A stretch of 64,000 bases of DNA from Tretioscincus oriximinensis (Eukaryota > Chordata > Lepidosauria > Squamata > Gymnophthalmidae). Location of the stretch: assembly GCA_022410635.1 (NCBI GenBank), contig JAJVDF010000028.1:3723605-3787604 (forward strand), read 5' to 3'. The position numbers and the translations under genes are program-made. Below are positions 34,811 to 45,862 of the stretch, one piece after another. Under the pieces are notes generated by a model. That model was not told where the DNA came from. It made no database searches and worked only from the letters and a program-made list of their open reading frames with translations. How positions within the stretch are numbered: position 1 is the first letter of the stretch; each line of letters starts with the position of its first letter.

Positions 34811-37258
34811 AGCATGGCATATGAATGGCAAAGAAAAATATATATGCTGTATTGGACCTTCTATCAGGCATCCCTTCTCCCCCCACCCCACNCCCGGTTG
34901 CCACTGGTGTCATTTCTGCCACCCCTTGGGCTGACTCTGTGCTTCCCTGATTGGTCACTGCTACCTTTTGTCTTACCCTTTTGCTTGTTGGGGCTGCCTC
35001 TGACCATGAGTGGATGATCTTGCCAGGCAGGGTCAGTCATGTGTTTAGCACTATGTGGCAGATACACCATGGGAAGCACCATGTTTGTTTTAGAGCAGGG
35101 GGGAGTTTCATAGCAGCCAGGTATGCCATTCATTTTTGTCTATACATGGCAGAGACACTGTGGGCAGTGCGTCCACTATAAAGCAGAAGTACAATTGCTG
35201 GGCACCTTATTTATTATAATAGATGTAGGATATATTTTTCATTGCAAATTTGCATTGTCTTCTATAGTTTTAGTAAGGTAAAATAACATTAATAACACCC
35301 GCATATGCATAATTCCTTATTGTTCTGCATTTGACCCTTATTTTTCCTAACTCAAAATCCACCTAAGAAGTCAATAAACACATTCCAATATATGCTCTGG
35401 TCACAGATCTACCTTTAAACCTTCTTCAGTCCTGGAGAACGAATTTAGTAAAAAAAAAAAAATAGTCTGATCCAGGGCCATAGTTAAAACAGTTTTTTCA
35501 TGAGGCGTTATCTATTGGTAATGAAAAAGAACAGTTGGCTAAAGTTGTTTTTGCTATAGCTGCAGTAATTATTACACTATTCACTATCATTGTATAGGAG
35601 TGACGTTTTAGTTTGATCAGAAAATACTTGTTATGGAACTTTTCAATAGGAGGTTTTTTATGTTCCAAAAGAGCAAATGCAAAGACAGCAAAAGACAAAA
35701 GGAAAATAAAACAGTCAAATTTATCATGTTTATAGTTTATTGCCTCATTAATTAAGATGCAGACAATTCACATGAGAAAAATGCAAAGCATAAAATTTCC
35801 ACAATAACGCATTTATTACTCAAGCAGCCCACTACTGATTCACTATTAAAATTNACAATATAAAATAAAATGCCAAAGTAATGAGATGATTGCTGATTCA
35901 CTATTAAAATTATCATTAAAAAATAAGATTTTAAAGCAAGATGCCAATGCTGGTATACGATCTGTAGATAACTATTTCATATAAAACCATCCAGTTCTAC
36001 ATTAACAGAATTTTTAAAGAGATAGAATGCATTTGAGATGAACAGCAAGAGTGAGAGCCTTTTCCATTTATTATTGGAGTTATTCTAAACCTCTGTTAGA
36101 TAACGGCTATCAAAGATTAAATTTTATTTTCCATTTATTTAATATTCAACTATTCAATAGCATAGTAGCATAGACAAGGATTAGACAGGACAGCTTCCTA
36201 ACTTTTATCATCTCTTTCCTGAAATCCCATAGGTAACAAATGTCATGCATTTCCATGTTGATTTAGGCACAACTTTTTTTCAGCTCTACCCAACAGGGAG
36301 AGCATGTTTAATAGAGTGAGCATGAATAGTGGTAACAACAGCAGCAGGAATAGCAGTAACAGTCATTTTTATTGTATTTTATTTATTTGCATTTCTATGC
36401 TGCCCGAACCAGAAGGTCTCAGGGCAGTTCATATTAAAAACTGAATAATATATTAAAACAATGTCCAAAAGTAGAGAAGGCATATACCACTTTTCAAGAA
36501 ATCTTCTTCAGGCAATGTACAATAAAATTAATCCCAATGCAATATAGCAATGAAAAATAATACATTTTAAACTGTAGCAGAAAATACATAGGTTTGAAGT
36601 CTGTGGCCCCAGAAGAACAGTCTAAACAAGATCTTAAAAAGCATAGCTAGTTCCTGGGACCAAGTTGTACAAAAACTTCTGTAAAAGCAGCCAGCAGCAA
36701 GAGAACCAGCAAAAACCATTTGGCACTAGCTGGGAAGCAGATAATCTTTTAAAAGTTCTGGGATTCTATATTCAATAGCCTTTCCAGACTACAAGTAATG
36801 ATATCAAAATGTGCTGTTATTCGATACAGATTTGATACGCTCTAATTTTAAGCATAGAACACCAATGCCAATCTGTATACCTCATCAAAATACCCCATGG
36901 CTTTCAATTTGTATTTCATATANACATAGTAATGTCCTCTAGGTGGATCAGGAATAATGACGTCCAGAGATCTTCATATATCCAAAATACAAAGGTTTAT
37001 TCAGCGACTGTGTGGAAGGCAAAACTCCTGTTGCCCGAGCACTGCAGAACACCAAATAATGAGCGAACCTTAAGGCATACAATACCCACTAATAAGGAGC
37101 ACCAGTTGGTTAACACAATTCAGGTGTTTCTGACAAACACTAATATTTAAAGCAACATACATCACACACATCTTGCGTATGTAAGTCTGTCTCTAAGCAT
37201 ATCACTCCATATTGGGATGGGTGCTGACTGAATACGATCCTTTTCAGGCACTATGCCC
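34811..37258. other. Unassigned sequence
   Basis: A G+C-richer patch at 34850-35180 has no recognised coding sequence. CTGATTCACTATTAAAATT occurs at 35835 and again at 35893. ATTTATTTGCATTTCTATGC and CTCAGGGCAGTTCATATTAA at 36376-36470 look like the start of the 24.8/45.2-kb repeat. TCCAAAATACAAAGGTTTAT near 36990 resembles an LTR end, but no ends are defined. Confidence 0.35.
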
Positions 37259-38141
37259 ANGACACTAAACTGTTCAGGGTAGTGAAAAATGAAAATGATT
37301 GTAAGGCACTCCAGAGTGATTTATTGAAATTGGGTGAGTGGGCATCAAAGTGGCAAATGCACTTCAACTTAAGCAAGTGCAAGGTCATGCATATTGGGGC
37401 CAAGAACCCAAAATACTCCTACCACCTTATGGGAACCAAGCTTTCTGTGACCGAGCAAGAAAAGGATCTTGGGGTGTTAGTGGACAATTCAATGAAAATG
37501 TCAACCCAGTGTGCAGCAGCTGCAAAAAAGGCAAATTCCATGTTGGGGATAATTAGGAAAGGAATCGAAAANAAGTCAGCAAATGTTGTTTTGCCTCTTT
37601 ATAAATCTGTGGTGAGGCCANATTTGGAATACTGTGTTCAATTCTGGTCACCACATCTCAAGAGGGATATTTTGGAACTGGAGAAGGTGCAGAAAAGGGC
37701 AACAAAAATGATCAAGGGTCTGGAGCACCTCCCTTACGAAGCAAGGCTGCAACGTCTGGGCCTCTTCAGCCTTGAAAGGAGACATTTGATTGAAGATCAA
37801 AGGAAAGTATTTTTTCATCGGCTTGTGGAATTTACTTCCTGAAGAGGTNGTGGTAGCTAACAGCTTGGATAGTTTCAAGACAAGACTAGACAGGTTTATG
37901 GACACTAAGGGTATAAATGGATACTAAGATAGTTGTCTGGATGTAGCCTCCGGGATGGAGCAACAGGCAGGACTCTTGAAATACCATTTGCAGGGAGTCA
38001 CGAACAGGAGCAGCATATTTTGCTTTCCTCTGTTCGGACTGCCCAGGTGCATCTGGTGGGCCTCTGTGTGACACAGAATGCTGGACTCGATGGGCTGTGG
38101 CCTGATCCAGTATGGCTCTTCTTATGTTCTTATGTATGTTC
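37259..38141 (+). mobile_element. CR1-like LINE, young copy with internal deletion
   Basis: Starts inside the RT domain right after the FADD position (GACACTAAACTG) and ends CTTCTTATGTTCTTATGT. The region 37282-37780 encodes WQMHFNLSKCKVMHIGAK, EKDLGVLVDNSMKMS, NSMLGIIRKGIE and [18 protein letters not shown]. These are RT C-terminal blocks of the CR1/L2 group, nearly identical to the 55-kb copy. After LERRHL about 120 bases are missing and the frame is broken. The open part keeps no RT catalytic aspartates, so it cannot act alone. Confidence 0.92.
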
Positions 38142-38197
38142 ACCAAGAAACCAAGTTCTGCTTAAAAAAGATGTAGATGTATACTTAGAATGGTGTA

Positions 38198-38233
38198 GTG
38201 TGTGTGTGCACACACGTGTGTGCATATGCACAA
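38198..38233. repeat. Alternating purine-pyrimidine tract (GT/CA)n
   Basis: About 35 bases of strictly alternating GTGTG..CACAC..GTGTG..CATATGCACA, partly palindromic. Such tracts favour Z-DNA by general knowledge. Confidence 0.75.
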
Positions 38234-39070
38234 AACAATTCCACATCCCAAATAGCTCAAAACAGCCTTTTATCCATGATTAACTTGAAGATGAGCACAC
38301 TGGATTTCAGCAGTCTATAAAGTTCAAAATCTTTTGTTCAAAATCCAATTTTTCGAGCCAAGCCTGCCAAAAATTAGTCATTTGCCAACATCATTAACTT
38401 TTTATTGTTGTTTGGGTGACTCCATTCTAAGTGGGACGAACCTTTGATTATCTGCTATTCATGCTTTAGGAAATAGAACCTTTTCATCTTGGATTTTTTT
38501 AATGAGTTTTCCCTTGCATCTGATTGAATCGGGAATCTTANCAACAACCTACTTCACAACAGCTGTGGGTTTTTGGTTTTTTTTAAGCGATATAATATTC
38601 AAATTGTGATGATTCTCTCTTTGGAAACCTTTAAATGGGAATGTGGTTAACAATTTGCAGGACTGAAAGATCAAAGGGTGATTCTGAACTGATGGTTCAA
38701 TAAACCAGGAACTGTACTAGAAGCTTTCCTTCTGCAAGNTGACATGGCTTAAGATAATCTCCAGAATACAGAAAGGAGGCCTACTGGTCTGGTATTCTAG
38801 AAAATCAAGAACTGCCTAAAGCACACAAAATAATAAGCATTCCAGATGCAATGTCAGTAAAGAAAACAAAGATGAACTCTTCCNTGGGTTATTTTCTTCT
38901 GTTTATGTTTTCATTCTTTCCTTTGTCCAGTTAGTTTCCAAAAGCTTTCACAAAATGACCTAAGAAATCTCTCTGAGAAATCATATTACTTTAAGTCACT
39001 GGAGTAATTAAAATAAATGTTAGCTTTTAGTCAACACAATGTNTAATTAGCAAAGTATTTGGCTCTGAGC
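38234..39070. other. Unassigned sequence
   Basis: Nothing recognised. Confidence 0.35.
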
Positions 39071-39072
39071 TA

Positions 39073-39257
39073 GGCTGATCAGATTACCCCTTTTTNGGGG
39101 GGTTTGAAAACCCGTTTTTGGGGTGCCTCCCAGTTTTTTCAGAAGTAAGATTTTTCAAAAAAAAAATTGAAAAAAAAATTCTCAGAAAAAAATGGGAGGC
39201 ACCCCAAAAACGGGTTTGCAAAACCCCTCCTCAGAAAAAGGGGTCATCTGGTCAGCC
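39073..39257. mobile_element. Short foldback MITE, copy 2
   Basis: Same design as 21782-21987: GGCTGATCAGATTACCCC at the left and GGGGTCATCTGGTCAGCC at the right. AACCCGTTTTTGGGGTGCCT mirrors AGGCACCCCAAAAACGGGTT. The A/T loop is shorter (185 bp overall). TA precedes it and TTA follows. Confidence 0.85.
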
Positions 39258-39541
39258 TTAATGAGCAGACAACAGGGTTTTGCAAACAAAACGTTAGAAA
39301 GCCCATGGAATAGACAAGGGGACAAACCAGAAAATAAGTGCTGAGGAATATTGGGCATGTCTAGAAATACTGAGTGTGTTCAGTCGCATTTATCTGTGCA
39401 GCTTCTTCTTGTGTTAATCCCATTAAGGAAATATACACATGGAGGGCTTCTCACCTCCGTGNCTGCAGGCATGATGATTTCATAGGATAAGGGTTTTTTA
39501 GGAGTGATGTCTGAATACAATAACTTGTTAGCTTTTAATGG

Positions 39542-40047
39542 TGCTACCTTGCAAAGTCAGACGCTGCAAATCTGGTTGGAGGTCAATCAGTGGATGAGAT
39601 CCAGTTCCAATCGTGTCATCTTCCTCGGAAAGATGGGAAGCTGGGCTGGAAGAATCCTGCTGCTGGTCTTCTCCCTCTCTTGGCTTNTCTGGGTTCTGTC
39701 CGGTAGCTCCGAGGGCCGTTTGTTCCATACCTGATTTTCCATCCTTTCTGTTAGCTTTTAATGAATGTCTCAGCAAAAAGAGATAAGCGGCAAGGTTTTT
39801 CTGTCANCTATGAGTTTATTTGGCAGAAGTTAGCAATTATTTCAGCATCAAGACACTAATTGAGCAATCAATCAAAGGACAGAAAATGAGGTACAATAGC
39901 TTTGACTCAGTTAATATAGCCCTTTCCTCACTCCACCCCATTATTTAATTTCAGCCAATAAACAGAACAGCTGGCCGGAGTGAAAATCACCGGAAGAAGA
40001 CAAGCAAAACATAAGCAGAAAAAGTTAACCCTTTCACAACCNTGACA
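39542..40047 (-). repeat. Chromovirus 3' LTR
   Basis: Begins TGCTACCTTGCAAAGTCAG and ends TTTCACAACC-TGACA on the plus strand, so the minus-strand LTR has TG...CA ends. It matches the 42651-43157 copy throughout with scattered substitutions, so the two have diverged since insertion. Minus-strand open frames inside the LTR are not a known protein. Confidence 0.9.
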
Positions 40048-40060
40048 TCAACCCCCCTAC
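40048..40060 (-). other. Polypurine tract next to the 3' LTR
   Basis: On the minus strand GTAGGGGGGTTGA lies directly 5' of the 3' LTR, where the primer for plus-strand DNA synthesis sits in LTR retrotransposons. Confidence 0.6.
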
Positions 40061-40181
40061 ACCCAGAGCAAGCGTGACCTGAAGGGGAAAAGCGTGTGAA
40101 GAGGGAGAGGAGAAAAGGAGGAAGAATAGAAGGAGAGATCAGGCGGAGAAGGGTGGGAGCACGGAGGTCTGAGGAGCACAC

Positions 40182-41500
40182 CCATGAGCAGTCGGAGATA
40201 GGGTATCCTTTCCAATGGACCAGGTGTTGAAGTTCACCACAGAAGAGGCGGGAATCGAGGATGTCGGAGACTTCAAAGTGTTGGTCAGGGCTGACCATGA
40301 CCGGCAGTGGAGGAGGATGGCAGGGGGGCGTAGAGGAGAAGGAGGAGGTTGAGGAAGGAGGAGGGATCTGTGAAAAACAGGATGGACAGGGTTGATTTGT
40401 TGGACAACTTCAAAAGGGCCAATGTATTTGAAGTCCAACTTTTGGGAAGGCCTTGGAGACTTGAGATTGTGAGTAGAGAGTCATACGTAATCGCCAACTG
40501 AAATAGGGGTCCTACAGCTCTGTGCCGGTCTGCAAAATGCTTGGCCTGAGCGTTGGAAATCGTGAGGGTGTCACGAGTGTGTTCCCATACCTGNGAAGCA
40601 GTGTCAGATCAGGTAGACAGGTCAAGAGGGAGAGAATCATCAGAGATAAGAGGAGGGAAGACAGAGAGGTCAGAACCATAGATGACTTGAAAAGAGGAAA
40701 CACCAGTGGAAGNATGGACAGAGTTATTGTAAGCAAATTCACAAAGAGAAAGGTGTGAAACCCAATCTGATTGTTAAAAATTAACATATGATCTCAACAA
40801 ACGTGAAACAATCTGAAGGGATCTCTCTGACTTACCATCAGTCTTGGGATGGAAGGCGGAACTGAAGGCTGCTTGGCAGCCCAAAAGCTTAGTAAAGGCA
40901 TGCCAGAAGCAAGCTGTCATCTGGGGACCCCGGTCAGAGATGATGCATTCAGGAATGCCATGGAGACGGAAGACGTCCAGGAATAGATGAGCTAGGTGTG
41001 GCACCGATGGCATGGATCTCAGAGGGATAAAGTGGGCCATATTAGAGAAGCAGTCGATGAAACACCAGATGATTGACATGCCATCAAATGTTGGGAGCCC
41101 AGTCATAAAATCCAAAATGATTTCCTGCCAGGGCTGAGATGGCAGTGGCAGGGGTATGAGTAACCCCGGAGGCTTGCAACAAAGGATTTTAGTCTGGATG
41201 CAAACAGGACAAGAGGCGACATAGGCAGATACATCTTTGCGGAGAGAAGGCCACCAGAAGGAGCGGCGGATGAAGGCAAATGTGCACAGGAATCCAAAAT
41301 GGCCTACCGTCTTGGAGTCATGGTAGTGTTCTATGATTGTGGGATGAACAGAAAGAGGAATTTAAACTTTACCAACTTGGGTAGGCAGATTGGCAGAAAC
41401 ATCCAAAAGATGGTTATTATGAAGAAACCAAGATTCTGTTGGGAGAGCGTTATGGATGAGATGGTTGCAAAACCGTGGAGCAAGTGCCTAGCTACTTGGG
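40182..41500 (-). pseudogene. Chromovirus integrase with GPY/F and chromodomain (broken)
   Basis: The N-terminal zinc finger has the two His in HYHDSKTVGH and the two Cys in CPVC. The core shows D in DFMTGLP (near 41111), D in ISDRGPQ (near 40934) and E in KTDGKSERS 35 residues later, the DD35E set. A WVSHLSLCEFAYNN block follows and then a GPY/F-like YIGPFEVV. Last comes a chromodomain with FEVSDILDSR and LVHWKGYP. An in-frame TAA at 41362-41364 precedes the finger, and frameshifts separate the later modules. The core motifs are kept, but the gene cannot be translated whole. Confidence 0.88.
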
Positions 41501-42379
41501 TGTGAGAACAGTTTGAAGTGGTGTGTCCATGGTCGAAGACCAGAGTTGCGGTTTTCTGGAAACGGGAAGAGATAAACCTTGGTGTTGGAAGGATGACAGC
41601 CTGGTCTCCATAGTAGATGCAAGGAAAATCCAACCATGGAGAGTAGTGGGTTGAGCCTGGTTAGTTGCCAGCGTGCGAATGGGAATGGAGAGGCCATCGC
41701 AGAATTGCATAGCCAGTGAAAAATCACCCAGCAAAGGGACATCTGCAGCTAGGGTTTTAAATTCGGCTGCATACTCTGTCACTCGGCAGGATCCTTGCTG
41801 GATGGTGGAAAGTTTTTGGTAAGACCACTCCTCCCATGATGCATCGTAAAAATGATCAATAAGGTCATCCAGGAATGCTTGGAGGGATTGGTCATGGTGT
41901 GGGGTGAGACACCAGGAAATAGGCCAGGTAACTGCCGGACCAGAGAATTTCCCAATGGCGAAACCTAGCTTGACCCCCTCATCTGGGAACTGCGCACGAC
42001 ATGATCTTATATAGAGGGACAACTTGAGTACAAATTCCTGGATCTCTCTCGGGTTCCCAGAAAAGCTGGGTGGTTCCACAGCAGCAGGAAGAAACTGATC
42101 AGGGTGGATAGGTAGTGGAGGGGGAGCTGATGCTGGAGCAAGTGGTTGAACAGGTGCAGCAGGTTGGAGTGCAGCAGGCTGCAGCACAGGAGCAGGGATA
42201 GGTGCAAGTTGGTCTGTAGGAATGACCTGGTGAAATAGTGCTGGTTGTTGAAGGATGGGCTGAAGCTGCAGAGGGCACTTGCGGATGGGTGATTGAGTGG
42301 GAGATGTCACTGGGGTAAAGGCATCAAATCTCTTTGGACTCTCTCCCAAGTCAGAATGGACATCAGAGGGGAGGAACAT
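41492..42379 (-). CDS. Chromovirus Gag (open frame, 295 aa)
   Basis: The protein has a Pro/Ala/Gln-rich N-terminal third. After PPSFSGNPREIQEFVLKL comes a retrotransposon Gag (capsid-like) domain with FAIGKFSGPAVTW, FLDDLIDHFYD and YAAEFKTLAAD blocks, as in Sushi-ichi-type elements and their domesticated relatives (RTL/PEG10). The start at 42379 is the first Met of the frame, and the true start may be upstream. The usual CCHC knuckle is not seen, and the frame runs out where the pol deletion starts. It is open but probably only a relic inside a defective element. Confidence 0.75.
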   Translation of the reverse strand: MFLPSDVHSDLGESPKRFDAFTPVTSPTQSPIRKCPLQLQPILQQPALFHQVIPTDQLAPIPAPVLQPAALQPAAPVQPLAPASAPPPLPIHPDQFLPAAVEPPSFSGNPREIQEFVLKLSLYIRSCRAQFPDEGVKLGFAIGKFSGPAVTWPISWCLTPHHDQSLQAFLDDLIDHFYDASWEEWSYQKLSTIQQGSCRVTEYAAEFKTLAADVPLLGDFSLAMQFCDGLSIPIRTLATNQAQPTTLHGWIFLASTMETRLSSFQHQGLSLPVSRKPQLWSSTMDTPLQTVLTPK

Positions 42380-42650
42380 TCTAGAGATCCAGTGGTCAAT
42401 GGTAGTAGATCTTGCAGGGGGGAATAATAAAAGTCTTGCAAAGAGAGGGGTGGAAAGTGGGGATCTAGACCTTTGGACGGCAGTTGGAAAATCCCACCCC
42501 TGATTCTAGCTAGAAATGAGTCATGTGCTTTCTCCACATAGCCTTTTAAAAAGCTTCTACTGTGGATAATTGAGGAATCCTGGGATGGATGTTAGAGATC
42601 CCCAGAGAAACCCAGCAGTGCTGTAATCCGAGTTTGGAGTGAGGGCCTGA
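42380..42650 (-). other. Chromovirus leader between the 5' LTR and gag
   Basis: This is untranslated leader and possibly the start of gag. On the minus strand the bases just after the LTR are TCAGGCCCTCACTCC. No tRNA complement could be assigned with confidence as the primer-binding site. Confidence 0.5.
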
Positions 42651-43157
42651 TGTTACCTTGCAAAGTCAGATGCTGCAAATCTGGCTGGAGGTCAATCAGT
42701 GGATGAGATCCAGTTCCAATCGTGTCATCTTCCTGGGAATGATGGGAAGCTGGGCTGGAAGAATCCTGCTGCTGGTCGTCTCCTTCTCTTGGCTTGTCTG
42801 GGTTCTGTCCGGTAGCTCTGAGGGCCGTTTGTTCCATATCTGATTTTCCGTCCTTTCTGTTAGCTTTTAATGAATGTCTGAGCAAGAAAAGATAAGCAGC
42901 AAGGTTTTTCTGTCAATTATGAGTTTATTTGGCAGAAGTTAGCAATTATTTCAGCATCGAGACACTAACTGAGCAATCAATCAAAGGATGGAAAATGAGG
43001 TACAACAGCCGTTGACTCAGTTAATATAGCCCTTTCCTCGCTCCACCCCATGATTGAATTTCAGCCAATAAACAGAGCAGCTGGCCAGAATGCAAATCAC
43101 CGGAAGAAGACAAGCAAAACGTAAGCAGGAAAGGCTAACCCTTTCACAACCCTGACA
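42651..43157 (-). repeat. Chromovirus 5' LTR
   Basis: Starts TGTTACCTTGCAAAGTCAGA and ends CTTTCACAACCCTGACA on the plus strand. On the minus strand it therefore opens TGTCAGGG and closes CA. The pair with 39542-40047 is unmistakable. Confidence 0.9.
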
Positions 43158-43566
43158 AAACTATACAATAACCCAGGGGTAAGTATATTTATTCTGAGGT
43201 AAGTACCAAAAATCCATTAGCTTGTATGATCAAGATTGCATTATGGAAGAGGTAGAAAAACCATGTGTGTACATGGCTTCTAATTTCCACACAGGCAGGG
43301 TGCTGAAAAGCAGGATTTTGTTCCTGTTTCCTGGGAGAGACCATAAGGCCTCCAAATTTGGGATTACCCTAGAACATCTGCACATCTGGTAACATCTGCA
43401 CATTGAAGTCTTTCATCCACATCATAGGCCAGAAAATGCATTTGCAATATTTCAGTCCGTGTCTTTTTTCAAGAAATTATGAAGTGGTGATGGAAATGAA
43501 GAAAAAAAATTCTGGGTTCTCCTACCACATCACAGGTCTACTTTGAAGTTGGATTGTAACCTTCAG
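43158..43566. other. Unassigned sequence
   Basis: Flank of the chromovirus. ATACAATAAC at 43163-43172 also occurs at 39515-39524 on the other side of the element. Confidence 0.35.
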
Positions 43567-43941
43567 CAATGAACACCAATGTAATAACACAAAAATTACT
43601 TTATTATTCACCTTTTCCTGATCAGAGCAATGACTCTTGTCAGGTTTCCCCATTATATACTGTTTTTAACCAGGCCTCAACCATTAAGAACATTTCCCTT
43701 TGCATGTACCAGGTGGCACCTCTAGGTCTAGCCAATTTCCCCCTCTGGTGGAACCTCATAGAATCACCTCATAGAAACATTATATAGTTAACTATAAGTA
43801 GTAGACAAGTAATAAACAAGTCTCTGGCAGCCAGTGCATACAATGCATATAATAAACTTATAAACAACCATGTCAAGAATAGAGGCAGACATGTAACAAC
43901 TACTGGTATATATACAATTATGTCAGGGGTGACATTTCTGA
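43567..43941 (-). repeat. Possible solo LTR
   Basis: TG...CA ends can be drawn (TGAACACC ... TTTCTGACA). ACTTTATTATTC in reverse could be a polyadenylation region, and TATATATAC lies near the other end. No target duplication or second copy was found, so this is tentative. Confidence 0.25.
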
Positions 43942-45164
43942 CAGCTGCTCACTATGACAAAGGTAAATTCCTGAAGTTCTCATCTAGAAGTTTACTGTTT
44001 TAGAGTTCTAATGAATACAGAGGCCCTTTCTGCACTGTGCCTTATTCCAGGATAAATATCAGAATTTGGAACCTTCCATGCCATTGAGATTTGCCATAGT
44101 TTGCACTAGCATGTGACTAGAAGGCTGTTATTCTAAGATATATCTCATAATAAGTAATAGTGCAAAAAGGCCTAAGGGATAGGAAGTGCTTACATGCTGA
44201 AGGGTTGCGTATATCATGCATCACAGAAAAAATATTTGGATTGTGATATTATTCCATGGCAATCTTAAAGTCCCATATAGATCTTGCTGATGTGGCTTTT
44301 TTAAAGATTTGGCTTTGCTGCACTTTGAATGAGTATTTTAGCGCAGCATTTTCAAGTATATTGTCAGGTTCCAAAGATGATGCTAATGTTGTTACTTGGC
44401 AAAGACCTTCTGTTTGGTGAATATAAAAGAGTAAAAGTAACATAAATGTTGAGTAAATGATCTGAAAAATAATTAAACACTGCTGCTGCATTCTTAGCAG
44501 GATGTGGTAAAATCACAGCTGTTAGATTTCAGAGCAAGTACTGAGCACCATGTAGATAATCCAAATAATGCTGAGAGTGGAAATTGTAAGGGACAAGCAC
44601 TTGCCATAAAACGGAATACGTCAGTTGCAGATTGTACCAACAAAGGGCTTTTTGTTTGCTTGTTATACTCTGGCAATTAATTCAGTTAAGGGAAATGAGC
44701 CATGCTGTAACCNACCAAACTCAAGAGAGGAAATTGTGACATAATTCTAATGGTGGCTTCCAAGTCAGCCTGTTTAGTGAGAGATGCCATTAGGCTTTGA
44801 TGTACAGTATGTGAATGGCACTTCACTCCACTATGGAAGATAACTTCATTGCAGACACTGAGGCATTACATAGAGTGCTCCTTTGCTCTTTCCACTGCAT
44901 CCTACCATCTTGGCAATTGCTAAGGTATGGTTGAGCTACAACTCCCATTGAACCAAGCTACTTTGGCAAATTGATGTTTCATGTAGTTGAATTCTTGCAC
45001 AGTCTGCGTCTGGTAGTATTCCAAATAAACTAGCAAAAAAACACACACAAAAAACAATTTAAGCATTTGAATTAAACTGACCAATACATCACAAATAGAA
45101 GAATAATTTGATATTTTGAATCATCATCATTATCAGCAGCAGAAGCCATATTTCAAATTTCTTT
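43942..45164. other. Unassigned sequence
   Basis: Nothing recognised. Confidence 0.35.
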
Positions 45165-45687
45165 TTCAGTTGCATTTANCAGGATGGGTTACAGCAATTA
45201 AAAACAAAATATAAAATATATCTACTAAAAATAATAACAGTGTCTGAGAGTGGTGATGCTATTTCTTTAGTCAGTGGCCACAATGAATTGATGTGTCATT
45301 TCAGCTCTTAGGGAAGCATACCGACTATTCCACAACCTAGGCGCCACCACAGAGAAGACAACATCCCAGGATTGCTTTCACTAATGAATATTGCGGTACA
45401 ACTGGGGAGGAGGAGGGGCAGGGGGGGAGGCCACCCTACAAATCTTAAGAATAGGTAAGTATATAAGAGAGAAGGCATTCCCTTAGATATTTGGGATCAG
45501 TCATGGGAAGACAAATTACATTCAACAACAAATTGAAAATCAGTGCCACCTCTTTTAAGTCCAATGTGATGTACAAGCAGTCAGTCAGTCAAGTCCACAA
45601 CTAATGCTGCATTCTGCAATGGGTGAAGCATCCGATTTGAGTTCAATGGCACCCCTATGTAGAATGCATTACAATACCCCATCCAGT
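45165..45687 (+). repeat. Dispersed squamate-type repeat, long fragment
   Basis: Contains GGCGCCACCACAGAGAAGAC near 45340, GGGATCAGTCATGGG near 45485 and CCCCTATGTAGAATGCATTACAATACC near 45650. From memory these match, in order, a repeat frequent in lizard genomes (GCCACCACAGAGAAGGCC ... CACGTAGAGCGCATTACAGTAAT). It is interrupted on the right by a CR1-like 3' end. The family is not named. Confidence 0.55.
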
Positions 45688-45862
45688 CATAAGAACATAA
45701 GAAGAGCCGTACTGGATCAGGTCACAGCCCATCTAGTGCAGCATTCTGTCTCACACAGAGGCCCATCAGATGCACCAGTCTGAACAGAGGAAAGCAAAAT
45801 ATGCATCTGTTCANGTTGCCCCCATCCCAGAGGCAACATCCAGACTTCCATCCAAGTCATCA
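45688..45862 (-). mobile_element. CR1-like LINE 3' end, short
   Basis: TAAGAACATAAGAAGAGCCG at the left, GTACTGGATCAGGTCACAGC and then a UTR with several small deletions. It ends at CATCCAGACTTCCATCC. Confidence 0.85.

Larger units (their letters stand above)
39542..43157 (-). mobile_element. Ty3/gypsy chromovirus, internally deleted, both LTRs present
   Basis: A 3616-bp element on the minus strand with LTRs of 506 and 507 bp. From 5' to 3' it holds gag (42379-41492), then integrase with HHCC and DD35E motifs (about 41500-40770), a GPY/F-like module and a chromodomain (about 40277-40182), then a purine tract next to the 3' LTR. No protease, RT or RNase H sequence lies between gag and integrase, so about 2-2.5 kb of pol is missing by family standards. 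A C-terminal chromodomain defines chromoviruses, the Ty3/gypsy branch found in fish, amphibians and reptiles. Confidence 0.88.

Noticed and set aside
37648..38146. Minus-strand frames in CR1-like copies, also at 5920, 22257, 29042, 29502 and 55681
   Set aside because: They recur because the LINE recurs. The plus strand carries the RT motifs, so these are reverse-strand shadows. 3' UTR frames are likewise not proteins.
39528..39776. 82-97 aa minus-strand frame shared by 39.5 and 42.6 kb
   Set aside because: It is shared because it lies in the two LTRs. It has no similarity to a known protein.
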